A DNA stretch of 64,000 bases. It comes from Opitutaceae bacterium UBA2377 (lineage in GTDB: Bacteria > Verrucomicrobiota > Verrucomicrobiia > Opitutales > Opitutaceae). A model generated the notes under the pieces. That model was not told the DNA's origin, searched no databases, and worked only from the letters and a program-made list of their open reading frames with translations. The stretch spans positions 1-64,000 of the forward strand of contig DDSZ01000005.1 in the NCBI GenBank assembly GCA_002344205.1. The letters run 5' to 3'. Shown here piece by piece: positions 59,490-64,000 of this stretch; position 1 is the first letter of the stretch; every line of letters begins with the position of its first letter. Made by a program: the position numbers and the translations under genes.

Positions 59490-59497
59490 GGATTTGT

Positions 59498-59947
59498 TCA
59501 GGGCAGCTTCGCCTGCACGAGCTTGCTCACCACGCCAAAGTCGATGAGCCCGGCATCGGGATGCTTTTTGAGCGCGCCGATGACCTTGCCCATTTCCTTT
59601 TTGCTTTGGGCCCCGGTCTCCGCGATCGCCGTCGCCACCAACGCCTCCAGCTTGGCGGCATCAAGTCCTTTCGGGAGGTATTTCTCCAGCAAGGCCATCT
59701 CGACGTCGTTGGCCGCCACCAAGTCGGCGCGCCCGCCCTTGGCGAACTCTTCCTTGGCGTCGGCGAGATTTTTGACCGCCTTCCGCAGCGTGGCGACCGC
59801 GAGCGCGTCGTCCACCGGCTTGTTCTGGTCCATCGACGCACGCTGGATGGCGGCATCGGCGGTGCGCAGGCTGGTTGCCGTGACACTGTCGCGGGCTTTC
59901 ATCGCAACAATGATGTCGGCGCGGAGCTGTTCGTAGATGGTAGCCAT
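59498..59947 (-). CDS. yqeY: YqeY-like GatB/E domain protein
   Basis: 149 residues. The start TIYEQLRADIIVAMKARDSVTATSLRTADAAIQ and the end KKEMGKVIGALKKHPDAGLIDFGVVSKLVQAKLP match YqeY, a helical domain homologous to the tail of GatB. ADLVAANDVEMALLEKYLPKGLDAAKLEALV lies between them. The family may help tRNA-dependent amidation or RNA-linked tasks; the function is not settled. The gene is divergent from the Ada/AlkA gene (101 bases). Confidence 0.92.
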   Translation of the reverse strand: MATIYEQLRADIIVAMKARDSVTATSLRTADAAIQRASMDQNKPVDDALAVATLRKAVKNLADAKEEFAKGGRADLVAANDVEMALLEKYLPKGLDAAKLEALVATAIAETGAQSKKEMGKVIGALKKHPDAGLIDFGVVSKLVQAKLP

Positions 59948-60048
59948 GACGGGAGCTTGGCCGAACCGGGCCGGGTGTCGAGCGGCGGCTGAAATTGCGC
60001 CGAAATTATCCGGACGACAGCCACTGGGCGCTGTGCTAGGGTGATGGT

Positions 60049-61473
60049 ATGCGGATGAGTCACACCCAGATGTATGCCCGGCTGCTGGCCGGCGATGCGG
60101 CCTACAACGGCCGCTTCTTCACCGGCGTGCTCACCACCGGCATTTATTGCCTGCCCTCCTGCAAGGCCCGGAAACCGAAACCGGAAAACGTCCGCTTCTT
60201 TCCCACCTGCGAAGCCGCGCGCGCGAGCGGATTGCGCCCCTGCAAAAAATGTCACCCCGATGACTACGCCCGCGGGGCCGATCCCGTCCTCGAAACCATC
60301 GAGACCGTCGTGGCCGAGGTCCGCGCCAATCCAGCCCATTTCCGGGATGCACGCGCGCTCATCCATCGCTCGGGCTTCGGCGCGACCCGAGCCTTTGAGC
60401 TTTTTCGCCAACACTATCACAGCACGCCCGCCGAACTGTTGCTCCGCGCGCGGCTGGACCACGCCAAGCGTGGGCTTCTGACGACCAAAGCTCCGCTGGT
60501 GGACATCGCCTTGAATGCGGGCTTTGAAAGCCTGTCCGCCTTTCACGACAATTTTCAGCGCCACAACGGCCTCACGCCCACGGCCTACCGCGCGTTGGCT
60601 TCCGCGCGCGAGTTTGTCCTGACCTTGCCCCCGGATTATCCGCTCGCCTACCTGCGACGCGCCTTGGGCCGCGATCCGCACAGTGTCACCGAACGGCTCG
60701 CGGGCGACACCTACACGGCGGCAGTTCGCCTGGAGAGCGGTCCTTCGCTGCTTACGCTGGCCCTTTCCTCAGATGAAATCCGGGTTCAGTTTACCGCGGG
60801 TTCCGCCGTTGCCGTGCATCGCCTCGTCATCGGCCTGTTGGGATTGGCGCAGGACGCCTCCGGTTTTGCGCGCCTCGCCCGCAAGCTCGGTCTGGCCCGC
60901 ATGGTCGCCGCGCGACCCGGACTGCGGTTGAGCCAGACCCATTACGTTTTCGACGGCCTGCTCTGGGCCATCATCGGTCAGCAGATCAATTTCCCTTTCG
61001 CCTGTCTGCTCAAGCGCCGGCTGATCGAGCGCACCGGCACGCCGCTGGGCGATGGCTTTTTCGCCCCGCCCACGCCCGAGGCGGTCGCCGCCTTGGAGCC
61101 GGACGAACTCCTGCCGCTGCAGTTCTCCCGCCAAAAGGCCGACTATCTGGTCAACACGTCGCGGCTGATTGCCAGCGGCCGGCTCGATCTTGCCGCGCTG
61201 ACCGGCATGTCCGCCACCCGCGCCGAACGCACACTGCTAGCCATCCGCGGACTCGGCCCTTGGTCGGTCAACTATCTCATGATGCGTGCGCTCGGTTTCG
61301 CGGACTGTGTGCCGCTGGGCGACACCGGCGTCACGAGCGGACTGCAGGCGCTTTTCAAACTCGAGCACCGGCCCGACATAGACGCCACGCGCCGGCTCAT
61401 GACGGTCTTTTCCCCTTATCGCAGCCTAGCCACCGCCCATCTCTGGCAATTCACCCAACCTCTTCCCGCATGA
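60049..61473 (+). CDS. Ada-type methylphosphotriester sensor fused to AlkA DNA glycosylase
   Basis: 474 residues. Residues 1-75 are the Ada zinc domain: GIYCLPSC and LRPCKKC supply all four Cys, so the self-methylating first Cys is kept. An AraC-type helix-turn-helix follows (about 85-185: FGATRAFELFRQHYHSTPAEL, then PLVDIALNAGFESLSAFHDNFQ). The AlkA part has an N-terminal domain and an HhH-GPD core (LLAIRGLGPWSVNYLMMRALG; catalytic Asp in VPLGDTGV). It can act as activator and repair enzyme at once. Its stop overlaps ogt by ATGA. Confidence 0.93.
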   Translation: MRMSHTQMYARLLAGDAAYNGRFFTGVLTTGIYCLPSCKARKPKPENVRFFPTCEAARASGLRPCKKCHPDDYARGADPVLETIETVVAEVRANPAHFRDARALIHRSGFGATRAFELFRQHYHSTPAELLLRARLDHAKRGLLTTKAPLVDIALNAGFESLSAFHDNFQRHNGLTPTAYRALASAREFVLTLPPDYPLAYLRRALGRDPHSVTERLAGDTYTAAVRLESGPSLLTLALSSDEIRVQFTAGSAVAVHRLVIGLLGLAQDASGFARLARKLGLARMVAARPGLRLSQTHYVFDGLLWAIIGQQINFPFACLLKRRLIERTGTPLGDGFFAPPTPEAVAALEPDELLPLQFSRQKADYLVNTSRLIASGRLDLAALTGMSATRAERTLLAIRGLGPWSVNYLMMRALGFADCVPLGDTGVTSGLQALFKLEHRPDIDATRRLMTVFSPYRSLATAHLWQFTQPLPA

Positions 61474-61964
61474 AACTCCATCACGACACCTTTCCGACTC
61501 CCGTTGGCGATTTCTCCGTCGCGTTCGATGACGAAGGCGCCATCTACGCCACGGCCTTCGGCGGCCGGCGTGCGCTGCAAGCGCGCCTGCCCCGGGCCAC
61601 CGAACTCGCTTCCGTGCGGCCGGCACCGGCCATTCGCCAGACCGTCACGGCCTATTTTCGGGACGGGGTCAGCACGTTCGCGCTGAAGCTAAAACCGCTG
61701 GGTTCGGCGTTTCAGCAAACGGTCTGGGCCGAATTGCGGCGCATCCCTTCCGGAAAGACCTGCACCTATGGCGACATTGCGCACCGGTTGCGCAGCTCGC
61801 CCCGTGCCGTCGGGCGCGCCAATGCCACCAATCCCATCAGCCTTTTCATCCCCTGCCACCGCGTCATCGGGGCCGACGGCCAGCTCACCGGCTACGCCTT
61901 CGGCCAAACCATCAAGCAACGCCTGCTGGAACACGAGGGCGCGTTACCCCCGGCAGGCCCTTAA
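61470..61964 (+). CDS. ogt: Methylated-DNA-protein-cysteine methyltransferase
   Basis: 164 residues. Removes O6-methylguanine damage by transferring the methyl group to its own Cys. The N-terminal domain starts KLHHDTFPTPVGDFSVAFDDEG. The DNA-binding helix is SAFQQTVWAELRRIPSGKTCTYGDIAHRL, Arg finger in PRAVGRANATNPIS, and the active Cys is in LFIPCHRVIGADGQLTGYAFG. It is coupled to the upstream Ada/AlkA gene, giving one adaptive-response operon. Its 3' end overlaps the convergent trpF end by 21 bases. Confidence 0.96.
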   Translation: MKLHHDTFPTPVGDFSVAFDDEGAIYATAFGGRRALQARLPRATELASVRPAPAIRQTVTAYFRDGVSTFALKLKPLGSAFQQTVWAELRRIPSGKTCTYGDIAHRLRSSPRAVGRANATNPISLFIPCHRVIGADGQLTGYAFGQTIKQRLLEHEGALPPAGP

Positions 61965-62594
61965 GCGCTCGGCCAGCAATCTCAGCTTCGCATGGTCTTT
62001 CACGCCGGGCGCGGATTCGACGCCGCTGTTGAGGTCCACAAAGCGCGCGCCGCTCTCCTTGAGAGCGTCACCGATATTGTCCGGGTTTAATCCGCCGGCC
62101 AACAGCCACGTCTTCCCGGGATGCAGGCGCTGGTGCCTGGCGAATTTTTTCCAATCGCCGGTTTTGCCCGAGCCGCCGAAGCCGGCGGCATGAAAGGTAT
62201 CGAGCAGAAAAGTGTCCGCGAGGGCCAGCAGGCCGGCCGGCACATCCATCTCCGGCGGCAGCTTCGGCGCCAGCCAGAGCCGGTCGCGGCCGACCAAGGA
62301 CGACCAGCCCGTCACGGTCTCATGCGGCAGATCGTGCCGGAAATGAATCTGGAAAAAATCGAGACCGGCGTCCTGCATCGCCCCGAGTTCCGCGGCGGTC
62401 GGCTCGACGCATACGGCCACCCGGCGGCGGTCCGGCAGGTTGCGGGCCATGGCGCGGTAGGTTTCCAGGCCGAGGTGCCGGGGCGATTTCGGGTAAAAGT
62501 TGAACCCAAGGAAATCCACCCCGCACTGGTCCGCGACCTGCGCGTCAACCAGCGCGGTCAGTCCACAGAGCTTGATGCGGATGCCGGCGACCAT
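61944..62594 (-). CDS. trpF: Phosphoribosylanthranilate isomerase
   Basis: 216 residues, a TIM barrel of tryptophan synthesis. The catalytic Cys is in RIKLCGLTALVDAQVA. FLGFNFYPKSPRHLG and VAVCVEPTAAELGAMQDAGLDFFQIHF follow the family, and the catalytic Asp is expected in FLLDTFHA. The phosphate site near the C terminus is WLLAGGLNPDNIGDAL and VDLNSGVESAPGVKD. No other trp genes are near. It is 4 bases from the DegT-family gene upstream. Confidence 0.94.
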   Translation of the reverse strand: MVAGIRIKLCGLTALVDAQVADQCGVDFLGFNFYPKSPRHLGLETYRAMARNLPDRRRVAVCVEPTAAELGAMQDAGLDFFQIHFRHDLPHETVTGWSSLVGRDRLWLAPKLPPEMDVPAGLLALADTFLLDTFHAAGFGGSGKTGDWKKFARHQRLHPGKTWLLAGGLNPDNIGDALKESGARFVDLNSGVESAPGVKDHAKLRLLAERLRACRG

Positions 62595-62598
62595 GGCC

Positions 62599-63693
62599 TC
62601 AGAAACGGTTCACCGAATCGATCACATGCTCGACCTGCGCATCGGTGAGCTCGGGGAAAATCGGCAGGCTCACGCAGGTGTCGCTCGTAAGCTCCGCGAC
62701 CGGGAATGAGCCGCGCCCCTGCCCCAGGCCGGCGTAACACTTCTGCAGGTGCAGCGGCACGGGATAAATCAGATCGGTGCCTACTTCGTGCTTGGCCAGA
62801 TGTTCCCGCAGGGCATCGCGGCGCGGGTGCCGGATCGTGAACTGATGAAACACCGAGCGGCCGTAGGCCGGCTGCTCGGGCAGGTGCACATCGGCGAGCC
62901 GGATGCCGGCGAGGTAGCGCGCGGCGATTTCCTGCCGGCGGGCGGTCCAGGCGGCAAGGTGCGGGAGTTTCACGTTGAGCAGCGCGCCCTGAAAGCCGTC
63001 CATGCGGAAGTTGCCGCCGACGACGTCGTGGTAGTAGCGCCGGTCCGAACCGTGCACGCGGATGTGGCGGGCCGTCGTGTGCAGCTCCTCCCGTCGGGAA
63101 ACCAACGCCCCGCCCTCGCCGCAGCCGCCGAGGTTTTTGGTCGGATAAAAACTGAATGTGCCGACATCACCGATGACGCCCACCGGGGTGTCGCGGTATT
63201 TTGCGCCCACGGCCTGCGCACAGTCCTCAATCACAAACAGGTTGTGCTGCCGGGCGACCGCCATGATTTCATCCATCCGGGCCGGCTGGCCGAAAAGGTG
63301 CACCACAATGATGCCCTTCGTGCGCGGGGTGATCGCGGCGGCGATCTTCGCCGGGTCCAGATTGTAGGTGCCCGGTTCGATGTCCACGAACACGGGTTTG
63401 GCACCGACGTAGCTGATGCCCCACGCCGACGAGATGAAAGTGAACGGCGTGGTGATGATTTCATCCCCGGGGCCGAAACCGGCCATCATGCACGCCACAT
63501 GCAACGGGGCGGTGCCGCTGTTCATGGCGAGGGCCCGCGGGTAGCCGAGGGTCGCGGCGAAGCTCCGCTCAAACTCCTCCACATCCTTGCCGAGGCAGAA
63601 ACGCGTGGCGTCGTAGGTCGCGGTCAGTGCCGCCAGGGCCGGTTCACGGAGCGCCTTGTGCTGCAAGCTGAGATCAAGAAAAGGGACTTTCAT
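62599..63693 (-). CDS. DegT/DnrJ/EryC1/StrS family aminotransferase
   Basis: 364 residues, a sugar aminotransferase. VPFLDLSLQHKALREPALAALTATYD is the usual start. PLP-related marks: AMNSGTAPLHVACMMAGFGPGDEIITTPFTF, FVDIEPGTYNLDP, VIEDCAQAVGAKY and the Lys in GTFSFYPTKNLGGCGEGG. Members make amino sugars for LPS, O-antigen or glycans, using dTDP- or UDP-sugars. No other surface-sugar genes are in the window, so it may serve a distant pathway. Confidence 0.92.
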   Translation of the reverse strand: MKVPFLDLSLQHKALREPALAALTATYDATRFCLGKDVEEFERSFAATLGYPRALAMNSGTAPLHVACMMAGFGPGDEIITTPFTFISSAWGISYVGAKPVFVDIEPGTYNLDPAKIAAAITPRTKGIIVVHLFGQPARMDEIMAVARQHNLFVIEDCAQAVGAKYRDTPVGVIGDVGTFSFYPTKNLGGCGEGGALVSRREELHTTARHIRVHGSDRRYYHDVVGGNFRMDGFQGALLNVKLPHLAAWTARRQEIAARYLAGIRLADVHLPEQPAYGRSVFHQFTIRHPRRDALREHLAKHEVGTDLIYPVPLHLQKCYAGLGQGRGSFPVAELTSDTCVSLPIFPELTDAQVEHVIDSVNRF

Positions 63694-63752
63694 GTTTTCC
63701 TGCGCATTACACCGATAGGCGCGGTCAGCACAAAAAGAATCCGCAGTCCGCG

Positions 63753-64000
63753 TTATCCGCGGGCCAGCCTTTTCACGAGGGCTTCGACAAGGGCCTCAAG
63801 GCTCGGCGTCTTGGCGGTGAAATCGACCGGCAGGCCCGCCTGTTTCATGCTCGCGCTGGTCTGGGGGCCGATGCTGCCGGCCAGCGGGCGGCGGGCGCCG
63901 CTGGCGAGCTGGAGCGCGGCGGCCTGCGCGGCGAAGGACTGCACCGCCGAGGAGCTGGCAAAGAGGATGGCATCCGCCCCGCGGGCGCGGAAGTCCGCGG
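63753..64000 (-). CDS. hemD: Probable uroporphyrinogen-III synthase, 3' part
   Basis: The gene runs off the right edge; 82 codons are visible. ADAILFASSSAVQSFAAQ is the typical hemD segment with the SS(A)V motif, and SGARRPLAGSIGPQTSASMKQAG leads to PSLEALVEALVKRL at the end. The family closes hydroxymethylbilane to uroporphyrinogen III for haem synthesis. The assignment rests on a short part only. The DegT gene follows on the same strand after 59 bases. Confidence 0.72.
   Translation of the reverse strand, partial: ADFRARGADAILFASSSAVQSFAAQAAALQLASGARRPLAGSIGPQTSASMKQAGLPVDFTAKTPSLEALVEALVKRLARG

Overview
The window is 64 kb of GC-rich, tightly packed bacterial chromosome. The mix of genes best fits a Verrucomicrobiota bacterium of the Opitutaceae type: an envelope with outer-membrane proteins and lipoproteins, many short operons with ATGA or GTGA stop/start overlaps, a MamK-like actin and an ECF42-type sigma factor. 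This placement is inferred from gene content; there is no rRNA gene to confirm it. Nearly all of the sequence is housekeeping or ordinary accessory genes. No CRISPR array, prophage or rRNA operon was seen. One tRNA gene, tRNA-Lys(UUU), is present.

Layout. 1-4.8 kb: end of dapA, dapB, ruvA, a convergent ECF sigma/anti-sigma pair, tRNA-Lys, a LuxR-type response regulator and a Pal lipoprotein. 4.8-17.3 kb: an M20 dipeptidase, an M48 lipoprotein protease, purH, apaG, a beta-CASP RNase-like protein, an inositol-phosphatase pair, a Y-family polymerase, two DUF4252-like proteins and uvrA. 17.5-24.3 kb: a four-gene export-like operon (DUF1302 barrel, DUF1329, YCF48-like propeller, RND/MMPL permease) with terminator-like hairpins before the first and third genes. 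24.3-31 kb: a PerM-type permease, an MBL exonuclease, DUF3108, a 3-methyladenine glycosylase, an MFS transporter, a PfkB kinase and a coiled-coil protein. 31-33.7 kb: rplU-rpmA, then a small membrane protein, a small soluble protein and a MamK-like actin. 33.8-40.8 kb: pheA, scpB, ilvD, pgi, a coiled-coil protein, a 53-residue lipoprotein and rsmI.

40.8-43.9 kb is a compact stress-type locus. A YCII-ECF42 sigma operon is divergent from a DUF1428/small protein/SRPBCC operon whose last gene is frameshifted. Both sides of the divergent intergenic region carry the same promoter-like pattern, TGTCC-N16-TTCGT, so the sigma factor probably controls both operons. 43.9-55.9 kb: aminotransferases, a double ribbon-helix-helix protein, an orphan sugar-ABC ATPase, secG, parB, a LysM protein, fmt, der, an Lrp regulator and ffh.

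55.9-58.6 kb is the main rearranged area. A Gre-like gene with a shortened coiled-coil tip once met an NHL-repeat gene tail to tail. The roughly 200-bp junction is now present twice, about 8% diverged. Between the copies lie a REP-associated tyrosine transposase with 19-bp inverted repeats, a low-GC membrane-protein gene and a truncated second transposase copy. 58.5-64 kb: the NHL gene, yqeY, an Ada/AlkA fusion overlapping ogt, trpF, a DegT-family aminotransferase and the 3' end of a probable hemD.
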